Assembly: GCA_935421135.1 (NCBI GenBank)
Contig: OW285193.1
Span: forward strand, 16,354,099-16,418,098
Source of the DNA: Bugulina stolonifera
Taxonomy: Eukaryota; Bryozoa; Gymnolaemata; Cheilostomatida; Bugulidae
DNA: 64,000 bases
Reading direction: 5' to 3'
The notes beneath the pieces were generated by a model. That model was not told the DNA's origin. It searched no databases and worked only from the letters and a program-made list of their open reading frames with translations. Shown here piece after piece: positions 1 to 13,465 of this stretch. Position 1 is the first letter of the stretch. Each line of letters opens with the position of its first letter. Made by a program: the position numbers and the translations under genes.

Positions 1-1946
1 ATTACGTCACAGTTATAGCATCCAAAAAAATCCTTTCTCTGGAGAGATAACATTATTGTTTATTAAGATAGTCTATAGTCTGAGCATTGTGCACTATTTT
101 CTTTTAGTGTGGGCATGTTGTAGGGCCCACAAACTAGCTTACCACCTAAAATGGTGTCTGAACTATATGCCATAAATCAATTTAAGTATATGGAGTCCAG
201 AGAAACGTGTTGCACAAATTGGCTCATTTTAACTGCGATTTCAGCGTTGGTACGTTTTATTTATTATGTAGGAGCAAAGTTTAAATTTGGATTTCAACTT
301 TACCAATTATTTTGCTAATTTTGTTGAGTATTACCAATTGGTGACACTGGTTATATTTTAATTTTAGTTGACGTGTGAATTTTAGTTTTTAAAAAATATT
401 CGTCATCCTTTCTGCTGACTTTACCAAGTACCCAAGGAGCACATCGAACACCGAAAGCCTATTTGTAACATATATGCAGGTTTTCAAAGATAAGCCTGCT
501 TCCCTTCTTACTCTTTGCTTAAGTAATCTCCAAATGACAGGTAGCACTGACCTGTACAGAACAACTTTTAGTAAATCCTGAACTAATAAATGAAATACTG
601 TTCCAACTCATGTTGCCCACTGTCCTATATGAGGCACGCCCCATCCACTCCCTAGGTGGTCTAGCGTGACAATTAACTCCATGTTAAAGTCCATTACTTG
701 GCCTACCAATTAATATCCAAAAGTCTATTTACAAAAAGAGTTGATATGAATAGAGTTTGAGAATTTGCACATGTGAATTTATATGACATTGGGATCAGAA
801 GACAACTTTCCAGGGAATGTAATCGGGTAGGCAGATATTTCTGGTGGAAATGAATTTAGTGCAGTCACCTTTTATGGATCTGGTTCAGCATTATGCTATA
901 TCAGAGCTGGAATATCTACTACATTGTAATTGTGATTTGTAAAAAAATGCATTAAAAGGTCTATCACCATTAGTTAAAATTCTGTGAAAGCTTCAGTATC
1001 GTAGTTTAACCGTGTCTTCAGTAGTATTGTCCGCTATAGAAAGGTCTACAGCATCAACCAGACCATTTTAGGAACGAACAGTAACCATGTTTAATGGGGG
1101 AGGGTTCTGCCTAACACCTGCTCTTAGCTGCTGTTGAATCTGGTTTATCAAGAGAGAAAGTCACAAAGTTAGGAATACTTTGAGACAAATAAAACAACAA
1201 AACTTTGGTGGTATAGTTCAGTTGGATGCAATATTACATAATTTCATTTAGTCTTAGTTCTTTGCTTATGGTTGAGGCAATTGGTTTGTATTATAATGGA
1301 GAAATCAGCTTATTCTGGAATGTACTGAAGAGTCCTTGATATGCTGAAATCACTTAAAACTGCACCTGGTCTTAAAACTGTACTCTGTATGCACAATTAT
1401 TGATCTGCTAGTTTCAGTGCAATTATATAGTAGATACGTGTAATTAAGTAAAATTATGCATTTAGGCTCTGTAATATACAATGAAATTTACCTCATCTTG
1501 GAAGCATAATGAATGATAAAGGAACACTTGTCTTATGTAATCAGAATGGATATGGTCCCTTGACCTTTTGTTGGCACAAGTACTTATTTCCTTACTTATT
1601 TGAATAGATATAGTGAACTTTATTGTCATTATCTGCCAGCAACTGAGTGTACACTATTATGTAATCTCTGGTATGGTAAAAATAATCTGTAATAATATTT
1701 CTATTTACTATTATAATAATGCTAAATCATTTGACTATTTATATTCACTTGATAATTCTCACCTTTACCAGTTCATGTTGGTACCTCTTAGATCACAGGT
1801 GTCTTTATCTAAACTAAGCTTCAGTATAATATCCATCCAGGTCTACACCATATATACCTCTGCGATAGTGACTCTCACACACACAACTCTGCTGTAGTTG
1901 AGGATCAATCTATAACCTCTTGCTGTGGTTCCTTGGTAAAGACACA
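1..1946. other. Non-coding flank upstream of the LOTUS/Tudor gene
   Basis: No exon with a recognisable protein and no clear mobile element was found. The stretch is AT-rich single-copy-looking DNA with short open frames only, none of which resembles a protein family. It probably contains the promoter and 5' untranslated region of the gene that starts at 1947. The end of an upstream gene could also lie here unrecognised. Confidence 0.5.
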
Positions 1947-4900
1947 ATGGCCAAAGGAGACTTGACCAGGGCCAGCCTAGCTAAGGAGATACGGGCCTTA
2001 ATGGACTCGACTCCTGATGCTCTCAACTCTAGGCAGATAGAGAATGATTACAGGTACTTTAACTTGTAATGAAGTTCAGTTCTTATTGTTTCTAAATGTG
2101 TTCAGTGTATGGTATTGCTTATTAAGGTATAATCTAGGATTTACTCTTCTATAACACTTATCCTTGATAATGATCATATTCATATATATGCTAGCATCAA
2201 ACAATGTTTGATGCTAGCATATATTATAGTGATAATGACTGCACTCACACAGTGTTGGCAGTATGGCATATACAGTGTTGGAATCCTCATTGGTTTTAGA
2301 TCACTCTGCGGCCAGTCTCTGAGAACCAACTGTAAACAGTTGGGCTTTAATGATACCGATAGCTTCCTTCTCGCCATCAGCAAAGATGGAGCAGTGGTTT
2401 TACAACACAGTTCCGATGGTGGCTATATATACAGGGCTGGGGTAAGTGAATGCGCGTGTGTATCACTTCACTTGGGCATACCCGGTTTCCGAAAGCATCA
2501 GATTTTCATCTGGTTTAATTATTCTTTATTTTGTGATATTCTCATCAAAAGCCTCTCTCACTGCACTGGTTTAACTCATCAGCTACGATTGTTCTTTTAG
2601 GTGGCTGACAAATCTACCTCTCATATCCAAGATCTTGTTAGAAAGCAGGCAAAGAAGAAAGGCGGTAGAAAGGATGGAGGGAGTGGATTCAGATCTGGTG
2701 GCAGCGCCAGATCAAGTAGTAGCACCAGTCGACTGGTAATGTCCTACGCATTCACCTCTGAATCAGATAGGCTCAGTTACACTAGAGGCCGTTTGTTAAT
2801 TTTTGGCTGACGGAGCCTCATTCTAAGTCCTAGGGTAAATTGGCACGCCGTTTGTTTGCCTGTGCAAAGACCAACATGTTGGGTACCATCAGACACAGCG
2901 ACTCCAATTTTATAAGGTCTTTTTAAAATCAGCTTTAGTTGTTAGAATGATATTAATCAAGGCCACCGGTGGGCTGGTACTACACCTTGCCCATGGACAA
3001 CGGAGTCGGCTTGTCGAAGCTCACGGCCTCTAGTGGATCCTGAGCCTTATGAGATACAAACATTGCAATAACATCTTATGATAGTCTTTAGATGGATAGT
3101 TACTAATGGCATGATTTTTGACAATTTTGTTTACACAGTCGTACATATTTTATGGCCAACATTTCCCCTGAAAGCAAGTTTACCAACATATTATTAGTGT
3201 GTTGAGCTTATTGATGCGTGTGTATTTTAATTAGAAGGTCGATATATTTACTGTTTTCTCTAGGCATACATAATAGTAAACGGTCACCCTTGAATCTATG
3301 ATAGTATTTACCTTATTTAGCCTCCTCCAAGGAAAGAATTGCCCAAAGCAATACAAGCTAATATAATTCGTCTGCTAAGGGAACGGAATCACGAGACACC
3401 ACTGTGTAACCTAATTAAGTTTTATCATGATAAATATGGTAGTAACCTCAACTATCGGACCCACGGATTTCAATCCCTCCGTGAGTCTGTCAGGTAAGTC
3501 TGCTTAGCACTACGGTGTATGTACAATACATATTTTGCTTAGAATAGCATTGCGTTATTATTGTTTGTCACAAATGGACAATGTACCATCTCCTTAATAT
3601 TGAGGATATATCTACTTATTCATTGGTGGTGTTTTACCTGTATCTATCCCCCAAGGTGATATGGGATGTGTTGCAATCAATGTATTTTCTTGTATAAATG
3701 ATTAATTTTATTTTTAGTGGTAATCTCTTGGTTTTGTGTTTCTAGTTCAATCGGCGAAATAAATGTGACTACAGTTAAAGACTCTGTGATGATTTCCTGT
3801 GTGCCAGTTGGTATGTATACAGTTGCAGTGTCAGTTATAGTTGGATTTCTCTGATCTGAATCATTTGCTATTGTTTGATTATATACTGTTATCAATGAGA
3901 CAGTTATATCTCTGTTAACTGGTATTTACTCACCTGTTGCTGTTGGTTTTTCAGCCCCTTTACTCTCACCATCTACTGTAGAAAATGTGCGGCAGAAGTT
4001 AAAGGATGATATTTTTAAGGTAACCTTTATTTATCTGCTATGATAGCTTGTTTAGCCACAAATATCTTGCAGTAATATTATATAAAACTTGCACCAAATC
4101 GGTGTAGATAATATTGTTGAAAGCCAGTAGTTTTCAAGCATTTTGTAAAACGAATGACAAGACATACAGTTGAGTGGCAGAGTATTCTGTTCGGTTATCT
4201 CATTATATGCTTATATTACCTTCCTCATACTGTATTTATGACTTGTTTAAGCAGGTATTAGGTGGAGGTGAGATACCACTAACCAAATTCAGCAACAAGT
4301 ATGAACAGGTGCTTGGCAGAGCCCTCTCCCCCATTAAATACGGCTACTGCTCTTTACTAAATTTACTAAATGATCTGGTTGACGCTGTCGACCTTTACAG
4401 AGAAGATGATACTGGCGACTGGATTGTGTGCAAAGCTAATAGCAGACCCAAGTCCCACCAAGGTAAGATAACTTCTGTTTATCATGGAAACACAATGACT
4501 CTCAATTAATTTAGTCTTTATGCAAATATTACATCTCATCATCAGTAACATAATATTTGTGACACACCCAAGCAAGGACTTCCACAGTTTTATGGTGAAA
4601 CACATTAGCCTAGAAGGTTTATTCTATGTGAATAGGTGAGATAGCTTGGTGCTGGATTTTTTATTATTTATTTAATTTATGCTCAGTATCAAAATCGGGT
4701 GACGCTCCTTCCAACGAGATTAAGAAACAAAAGAGGTTGCCTTATGAGATGATCAAGATGATCAGGGAAGTGGTGAAAGGCAACTCCCATGGTATTTATG
4801 TTGCAAACTTTGATCAGACTTTCAAGGTAGGATTCTTCTGTCTCAATCAGCAACTTCCTAAACTGTTTACTCCTGATATATTATAACCAACTTGAAGTTG

Positions 4901-7900
4901 TCCTTCCCTCAATTTAGTTTAATTTTGAATTTTAATATGGTATTAGATAGTCGCCAGTTTCTTTATTTGTATTGGCTGTTGCGCTAAGATAAACTTATGC
5001 TGAACTGAATATTGGATAACTTCAAAGGAACCCATCTGGTGATGCAGATGCAATGCTAGTCAAGCCTAACACACTGTAGTTTGAAAGCAATTGAAAAATT
5101 GACAAGCATTGGGTTGAAAGTTATCTTGGGCCAGAGCTACTAGTTGACCCTAGTGTTATGTAGCTACCATTTTATGTGTACCTTGTGAACAATTAGACTG
5201 TTTCTGTGTCAGGTTGTCATTCAGTAAATTTGGGGCTGAATTGGGCTTGCCTTAGGCCTACGGATTTTTTCATGCTTTTCTAGTGTTATTTACATACGTC
5301 TAGGTGCACATGTGACATAATATGTTCAATTATGTGTTCATCCTATCATGTATTCTCATGTAACATTCACTACAGTTGGAAACAGATATAGACCTCAATG
5401 CAAGAACGTATGGATACGAGACAATCACCTCCCTGCTTATGGATTCTCTGAATGAAGAGCTTGAGATAGTTCCTGCCAAATTTGGAGACCTCATACGAGT
5501 TGTACCGTCTGAACAATCTGAGCCAATAGTTGATCCCCTGGTTAGCAAAGCTGTGAGTCACTTATCATCTCTCTATGGCAGTGAACGCAATAGCTGTATC
5601 TCTGGGATATTGCTGTTGCTGGAATATTCTCTGCTATACAAAATAATAATTATTATTATGTTGGCTAACAACACACTTGTATTCATTCACTCATTCACCC
5701 ATTATCCTAATCACCACTCACCACACTTCTCACTGTTGTTGGCCTTCCTTATTACCCTAATACATCTGCACTATGTATAGGGCAGTCCTTTGTATCGAGA
5801 TTTCCCTTAAAATTACTACTCTGAGCAAATATGTATGTCATCTAAATTGTAATATTATGTTCTATAGGCTCCGATACTAACTGCTAACTACTACTTATGT
5901 TACAGACATCATCAGACGCGATGGACTTACATGACGCAGTGGGTCCTGGTGTTTGTTACAACCGCCCATCTGTACCGCCCTTGAATAGATACATTGAGGT
6001 GATTGTCAGTCAGATCAACAATCCCAGCGACTTCTACATCCAGGTTATGGCCACGGATAATACTGGCAAACGATTGGAAGAACTAATGGACCAATTAGAG
6101 TGAGTGCTACTCTACGTTTATTCTGATTGGGTTGCATTTACAAAATGTATGTATTGTACATACATTGTATATGTACATGTACATGTAGGTATGTGTGCAT
6201 GTGTCTTATGTTTCCTTGCATACACTTGTGCATGGTAGCAAATGATTAGGCAGGTCTAATGATCGCTAGTTTTCCAAATTATAACCAGTTTAGGTGTATG
6301 AAGTGTCAAACATTCAATGGGTGTCGAATATATTGAAAAAATAAGAAATTATTATATTTGAACTTTTACCAATGGGATTAATACAAGAATGATCAACTTT
6401 GGTCATGATAGACCATTCCTTCTCATCTCTGCTGAGAACGATTGTGAGAGAATTGTTGGGTAAATACTCAGTGTTATGAACTCTGTTCCTGTTATGATTT
6501 GTGCATTTTCTTTTACCTGTAGAGAATTCTACCTGCCGTTGGAGAACAGTAAATCTTACCTGCTACCCAGAATGTTTGCTGTGCCCGGTCAACTCGTCGT
6601 CTGCAAGTTTCCCAACGATCAATTCTGGCACAGAGCCAGGATTAGTAAAGTCATAGACAATAACTTTGTGAGAGTTTTATTTGTGGATTATGGTACTTCC
6701 TGTGCAGTGCACAAATCCCAGCTGTACTATCTGAGGTTAGTCTAAACTAATTGCTATTCCAAGTTATTAAAAATGTGCACAAACTATGTTGATAAATATA
6801 ATATTTTCTATGTCATTAATGACATGCTTACAGAATGATGTTCTAGTAACTCTTAATCGGTGAATTCGAGTACAAATAACGATCAACCTGAATCAAGGGT
6901 TTTGACAGCAGAGGCATTGTCGTCATCGTCGCTGTCGTTCCTTGAAGGATCATTTTTCACTCTTCTTTTAACTGTCCTGTTGATTGATATCCTATTATAC
7001 TGATACTATACTTTACTATAACTTGTACTTTATACTGTACATGTACAATGTACGTTACACAGACAGCAGTTTCTAACCCTACCAGTCCAGGCACAACCAG
7101 CTACATTGTATGGCATATCTCCAGTAACTGGACAGACATGGACATCTACAGCAAATAAAGCTTTCCTTAACCTGACCACTGATAAAAGACTGTGTGCTAT
7201 GGTTATGGATATTAGTAAGGTAAGTGTTTGGGAATTGTATCACCTTGGTTCTACCTGGTGATTGTAATATTACATCCTGTATCCATATTATTATTCTTTG
7301 CTTGGGCTCAGTTTCACCTTCACCTTCACCAATGTTAAGTCTTGTTGTATCCTACAGGCTATAACTGTTACTACTGTTTGTTAGGATCAAAGGCTAGCAC
7401 TGTGTCTAGCAGACACTACAGGTACTATTGACTTACACATTAATGACTACCTAGTGTCCAGTGAGTTTGCTAAGTTCACTGATATGGATAAAGCCCTTCC
7501 AGCCCAGCACTTTAATCAGGTGAGATCCTGCTCTAAGTTCTGTTGATTACGTTGATAAATGGAATACGTGTGACATATCAGATGCAAGTAACATGACTAA
7601 CATTGGGTCATTTTACAGTTTTTAGGTAACACATGTACAGTAAATACACATTTCCCTGTTGAAATTAGTTATCAGCTTACATGATGCTATTAACAATTCC
7701 CATGACTATCCACTCTGGTTAAATGGTGTATGTCATGTAAACGACTAAAAACTTCGATGGTCTTTAATTCTTTACCTGCTTCCATAATATATAGACAACG
7801 ACTTTGCATTTACTTTAATCTAATCTTTGACATGGCTAATATTCGACTGAAGGCAAGACAAACCCAATGTACAACAAATGGTGAGACATAATTATCATCT

Positions 7901-10900
7901 AGTGGTTACTGATGATATCAATCGGGTCACTGGTGATATTAAGGTGGTTACTGATGATATTAATGTGGCTACTGATGATATCAAGGTGGCTACTGATGAT
8001 ATCAAGGTGGTTACTGATGGTATCAAGGTGGTTACTGGTGATATTAAGGTGGTTACTGATGATATCAAGGTGGTTACTGATGATAACTGTTTAGGTGAAA
8101 GAAAGTGATATAGACTGGCACATATCTAGTGATGAAGAAGATGAAGAATACTCAGGTGATGGCAGTGATGCTGATCAAAATCCTTTCACCACAAATATAC
8201 CAAGGTATTTATCTGATACATAGTATACCAAGGTATTTATCTGATACTTGGTATACCAATGTATTTATCTGATACTTAGTATACCAAGGTATTTATCGGA
8301 TACATAGTATACCAAGGTATTTATCTGATACATAGTATACCAAGGTATTTATCTGATACATAGTATACCAAGGTATTTATCTGATACATAGTATACCAAG
8401 GTATTTATCTGATACATAGTATACCAAGGTATTTATCTGATACTTGGTATACCAAGGTATTTATCTGATACATAGTATACCAAGGTATTTATCGGATACT
8501 TGGTATACCAAGGTATTTATCTGATACTTGGTATACCAAGGTATTTGTCTGATACATAGTATACCAATGTATTTAATGGGCTCAGCTGTTTTACAAGGCT
8601 GTGCTACAAGGAGTTTGCATTTGTCTAGATCACAAATTGTTTCGACCTTCTTTAGAAGTCGTTTTTTGTTCACAGTATTATTTAAAGACTTGTAAACTAT
8701 GAAAATGGGTTTTTTAATAGCAAAATGCATCACTAGCACATAATAGTTGAGCACTTTGCTTGTGGTGTAAGCAACCACCATGAAGTGTTCGGTACGAATC
8801 TGAAAGTGGTTTAATCATTGGCTGTTGATTTATACCTTAATCTGGCACATTACACTGAAATGAAGGTGTGATAACTCCCAACTGCTACTCCTTCCTGATA
8901 GCCTGCTACTAGTACAGTATATTGTGTATAGTCATTGCATTTTGGGATAGTGTGACTCCATCTTTCTATGTTTGCAGATCACGGCATGATTCTCATACTA
9001 GTGACACTCACTCATCGCGTCCATCCGCTTCGTCATCTGTAACTGTGTTTGCTGGCGTGAATCAGTCATCCCACACATTGACTGAAGCTGCTCCTGCTGA
9101 AACCATGCCTGTGCTTGTACCAGCAGATCAGCTCACAACACCACCTCCAGATCTGGTTGAATCCCCGGTAGAATCTGAGATGCCTCCGTTGGAACCTAAG
9201 ATGCCTCCCTTAGAGCCTGAGATGCCTCCCTTAGAGCCTGAGATGCCGTCCTTGGAACCGGTGGTGCCAACCTTGGAACCGGTGGTGCCTCCATTGGAAC
9301 CTCTGTTACCACCGTTGGAATCATATCTGTCCTCTGAAGAAAAGTTAGAGCAGTTGTCTGAAGTTCCTCTTCTGGAACCAGAAGTGGTGAAAAAAGTGAT
9401 TGCGGCTCAAGGGAGAACTAGTCATAAAACAGCTAAAGGTAAGTTATACAGTTGTACATATAAACAGAGCACACTGCCATCAAACGGTAATTGTTTGCCC
9501 TTCTTGTTTTGTACCAATCAAATGCTCCAATGACTTATACACTCGCATGCATAAAGCATTTCCTATTAGAGATTGTTACTAGACACGTCATTTTTCCTGG
9601 AAATTCAAGAAGTTAGTGTCTGAATTGCTATTAGTAGCTGACTGGTTACTGAGGCACATCTGCTAAAATAATTACTGATATATATATTGCAGCAAATATA
9701 CTAAACTGTACCAATTGTTAGCATGGAATGCCAATCTGCAAAGGCATAAGATCAGTAGGACACGTTGATTGATATTCGTATGGTGTGAATCACTACTCCA
9801 AGTTTCCTGTTGAGAAGTTTTATTGGCTGATTTCTCAGGTTACCAATAGCAGAGCTGTTGAATTAGATTCTAGCTTAGAACTAAGTATAACATGACTATT
9901 TTCTTCTTCTTCTTACCAGTTAAACCACAAAAGTCTCCTGTTCAGCGGAGGGTACAACATCCAAACCACCAAACAAGAATAGGTCCTTCCTACCAGGGAA
10001 TTCCACCACATTACCCAGCTCAACAGTATTACTCTCACAACCCTATGGTAGGTTGATCACTGCCCCTCCCACTAATCTAACTACCACAGACATAGTCGTG
10101 AACTGTGGTTATCCTGTCGATGCATCCTGTCATTTCGTGTACCAGTTCGCTAAGAGTGTCTTTACACTATTTAGTTCACACACTGTACCTATTCGCTAGC
10201 AGTATTTGTACACTATAGTTCACGTACTGTACCTATTCGCTAGCAGTATTTGTACCCTATAGTTTACGTACTGTACCTATTCGCTAGCAGTATTTGTACA
10301 CTATAGTTCACGTACTGTACCTATTCGCTAGCAGTATTTGTACCCTATAGTTCACGTACTGTACCTATTCGCTAGCAGTATTTGTACCCTATAGTTTACG
10401 TACTGTACCTATTCGCTAGCAGTATTTGTACACTATGGTTCATGCAGTGGATCCTTGATGAAGTGCATGTACAGTAGATAATCACTTCTGTTTCAAGGCG
10501 CTGCAATGTTGTAGAAAGCATTTCTGCCAGTATCTCAGAAGCATCCTGCTGTCAGTGTTATATTGTATGTTTCAGCAGCAGGTACCACCCCCTATGATGG
10601 CACCACCCTATCACCAACCTTATGTAGGCCAGCCAGCTTTTCCTCATTACGAAGGACAACCTCTGTAAGTTACATCTGTATCAATCATCTTGCCCTTATT
10701 TATTAATGATTTGTTTTGAGATAAGTGAGTCAACGTATTGTAAATTATAAATCTTGCACCTTGCATTCTCTATTATTTCTCGAACAATTTCGGTATTGAG
10801 CCGAATAGTGTTTTCGCGCAGTGAGATGTATGGTTGATTTTGTGTTATATTTCTATCTTGTCAAATGTCATGATTTAAATTTTAACTAAATTAAGCCGAG

Positions 10901-12279
10901 TGTAGGATTTGTACGATGTAGATGTTTTGCAGAGTATATCAGGCTCAGCAATACTTGGGGTATCAAGGGCCACGGTACATGGTACCAACTCCAGTATACT
11001 ACCCACAGGGTCCACCCTACAATCAGCACACCTTTGGTGCCCAGTCTCCATCTCACCGTCCTCCGCCGCAGAGGATACAAGCCTGGTCAGGAAGTCAAGC
11101 ACGACAAAGTCAACATTTAGTCGGACATAGGCCCCCTTCCTCGAAACCCCAAAACCGTGGGCCCCCTGCCCTAGAGCTCATTAATGAAGGTCCACCTCCC
11201 CTTGAGCCCGTTAATGGTGGACCCCCTCCCCTAGAAGTAAATGAAGACGTACCTCCATCGTTAGAATCAGTTACAGATGAACCCCCTCCTCTGATACCAT
11301 TAGAGGAAGTGATGTCAGAAGCGAGCACCAGTGGGATGAATAATTCTGAACAGAGAACGGGAGGTAAAGCTGGCAAGATGCCAATAGCATCAAACTCTGC
11401 AGAGAGTCTCGCCTATAGGCTGAATGGACTTCAGTTAAAACAGTAAGTGGTGGTGAGATGTCGGATTTACCATCAATACATGATCACTGAGAGCATGTTG
11501 TTGATTATTGTCTCTGTTTACTTCTTAATAGAAATTACAACAACAGCAACAACTGTTTTTATTCAATAGTAACTCTACATCACTGTTTTATGGCAATTTG
11601 GAGTTATATTCCCTTTGGTTTAGGCTAAACAATTTCAAAGATCATATAAAAATCACCGTGTTGATTAGTAAATTATTGGCAATATAAATTTGGAGTTGTC
11701 TCACCCTTCAATCAATGAGTATATTGTAGGCAGTCTTAGTGAAGTCGTTGCACTGAATGAATGATAGTTTGTTTGGTCTTAAATTGTGACCGAATTCACT
11801 AATACTTTTCTACACATTTAAAATCAACAGTAGATGTATGCTGAAGAGTAGTAAGCCTCCGATAACTCTAGATTTTGTAACCAACTGTGTATTATTTGTA
11901 GGAAAAGATTACGGAGAAACATGTCTACTACTCAGATGGCAGATTACTCTGGGGCTGAGAGTTCAGACTCGGAGCTTGCTGACATTGACAGAGAGATAAA
12001 AGAGTGTACACAATTGCTATCAGGGGTCAGTGAATGCCTTCTTTCCACCATTCTGTGCTTGTGTGTTCAAACCCTTCTGTATATGAATTGTGTTCATGCT
12101 GATATGTTTACATCATCACAACGGCTACAGGTACAAGCCCCAAAGTGTTCAACCCAATGAATGTGTAATAATTGTAGATGCTCGGAGTGGATGGTAAATC
12201 TCAATCAGGTAATAAAATACCTTTTTGCGGTAGAGGTCGTGGTAGACTACATCTCCTGGCACTTACTGCTGATGACTAA
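1947..12279 (+). CDS. LOTUS/Tudor domain protein, TDRD5/TDRD7 type (20 exons)
   Basis: Exons: 1947-2053, 2276-2441, 2601-2735, 3321-3493, 3746-3810, 3955-4019, 4255-4462, 4687-4826, 5376-5552, 5906-6099, 6523-6735, 7063-7219, 7385-7519, 8095-8204, 8978-9438, 9920-10047, 10576-10664, 10933-11442, 11902-12025, 12178-12279. All phases join, giving 1152 residues. Four LOTUS (OST-HTH)-like segments lie at about residues 5-91, 142-218, 223-302 and 318-400. One extended Tudor domain follows at about 430-600, with the motifs FWHRA and FVDYG in exon 11. After it come an acidic stretch (exon 14), two low-complexity regions of PPLEP-type repeats (exons 15 and 18) and a short GRGRGR tail. In animals such proteins act in germ granules: LOTUS domains bind the helicase Vasa or RNA, and Tudor domains bind methyl-arginine on Piwi-type partners. 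One Tudor domain fits TDRD5 better than TDRD7, which has three. Exon 17 has an alternative acceptor three bases downstream. Confidence 0.85.
2184..2224. repeat. Perfect 20-bp inverted repeat (hairpin)
   Basis: The arms 2184-2203 and 2205-2224 are exact reverse complements around a single A at 2204. The palindrome lies in intron 1 of the LOTUS/Tudor gene, about 50 bases before the exon 2 acceptor. It may be a tiny foldback element or a cruciform-prone site. No target-site duplication was recognised. Confidence 0.85.
7903..8090. repeat. 21-bp minisatellite in intron 13 of the LOTUS/Tudor gene
   Basis: About nine copies of a 21-bp unit built on GGTTACTGATGATATCAAGGT, with variants, run up to the acceptor of exon 14. 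Because 21 is a multiple of three, the array stays open in frame and mimics a coding region, but it ends at an intron acceptor (TTTAG before 8095) and has no protein-like composition. Confidence 0.85.
8200..8575. repeat. 28-bp minisatellite containing repeated splice-donor-like sites
   Basis: About 13 copies of a 28-bp unit (GTATACCAAGGTATTTATCTG plus GATACATA). The first unit overlaps the end of exon 14, whose last bases ACCAAG and donor GTATTT are repeated in almost every later unit. Confidence 0.9.
10165..10440. repeat. 44-bp minisatellite in intron 16
   Basis: About six copies of a 44-bp unit containing GTACTGTACCTATTCGCTAG followed by CAGTATTTGTAC. Copies differ by single bases (GTACAC or GTACCC; GTTCAC or GTTTAC). 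The array is intronic in the LOTUS/Tudor gene and has no coding role. Confidence 0.85.
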
Positions 12280-13465
12280 ACTCATGCCTACAAGGATATG
12301 ACATCACCCCGCCCTACAAGGATATTATAATCATCTCGCCCTACAAGTCTAGCATTGGATTCACTGCTACTATAGCCTTAGACATGTATTCTTGGTCTAG
12401 TATTGTGCAAACAAGATTTATATTGGCCTTGCCTGCCAACTGCTCAATGTATGTTGTATAGTTATGTATATTATTAGCTGTATCTGCAATTGCTAGTCTT
12501 TACTCATAATGTTGTGGTTTTTGATTGGTTTTGCTAATCTCTATCTCCACTATGACCTTTTTGATACCGTTGAGCACTGTTAGTCACCAAAGTCACGCAC
12601 AACTATTGTGTTCTTTTCTCATTCACACCAACTGCAGTATACATTGTATTATATACTATATTTTTTATTTGTAGATATTATTTGCAATTTGATATCCGTT
12701 TTTATGGGAAATTTTGGATTTCTACGCATCTCAAAGGGCATGAGTGAGCTAAATAAATTTTGCTAAAATATAATAATTCTATGTAATAGTAATTATACTG
12801 CTCTTTGCTAAAATAAATTAGGCCTATAATTTTGCAGATTAATTGTGTATGTGAGTTCTCTGTTACCTGATAATATGGGTGAAAAAATTATTTCATTGTC
12901 GAAATAGAAAGCATTGTATTTATTGCTATTACACAATACAACAACGCCTAATACAACACGGTAAAATTAGAATTTGGTACAAATTCTATAGGTATTTTGC
13001 CTCCTTGCGCCTAATAACGTGCAAATTAGTCGGCTAAAGAAGTTGCCTTCTCACTTTATTGATCTAGATCATATATTCTAATTGGAGTTGTCGACTCTCA
13101 GCCAGGATGGTGCACCGTACATGTGGCCGCAGTGCCAGTGGACGGTAATGGATTAAATGTGGCATTGTTACATTGTATGACAAATTGACGTGGTGCACAC
13201 GCTCGGGCGATGTGCTCGCGTTAACGGTCCCGCAATTGTAGCCTCGGCGCGTATTATTCGATGGCTTTCGTATCAGCCTTAGTGTTATGATCTTTCACGA
13301 TTGTGTACTTTATACTGTGATACCCTCAATCTTTCTTTTGATGGAATATCGTTTAATAGTAAGCACAGGCTAATGTACTACCGGCTGCCATATTTATACT
13401 AACTAAGAGTTTGAAGATCTCCTTTGTTGTGAGGGAAGAAGTACAACGTGCCAAAGCTGAAAATC
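12280..13465. other. Intergenic region between LOTUS/Tudor gene and COX4
   Basis: No gene recognised. It starts with three short copies of CGCCCTACAAG (12309-12342) and becomes AT-rich. The last 350 bases, with GC-richer blocks near 13100-13260, probably hold the COX4 promoter and 5' untranslated region, since COX4 starts at 13466. Confidence 0.5.

Noticed and set aside
13448..13465. Upstream GTG start for COX4
   Set aside because: GTG starts are not expected in animal nuclear genes. The ATG at 13466 gives a normal targeting peptide. The same reasoning moved the starts of the Polinton genes to 56358, 56725 and 59155.
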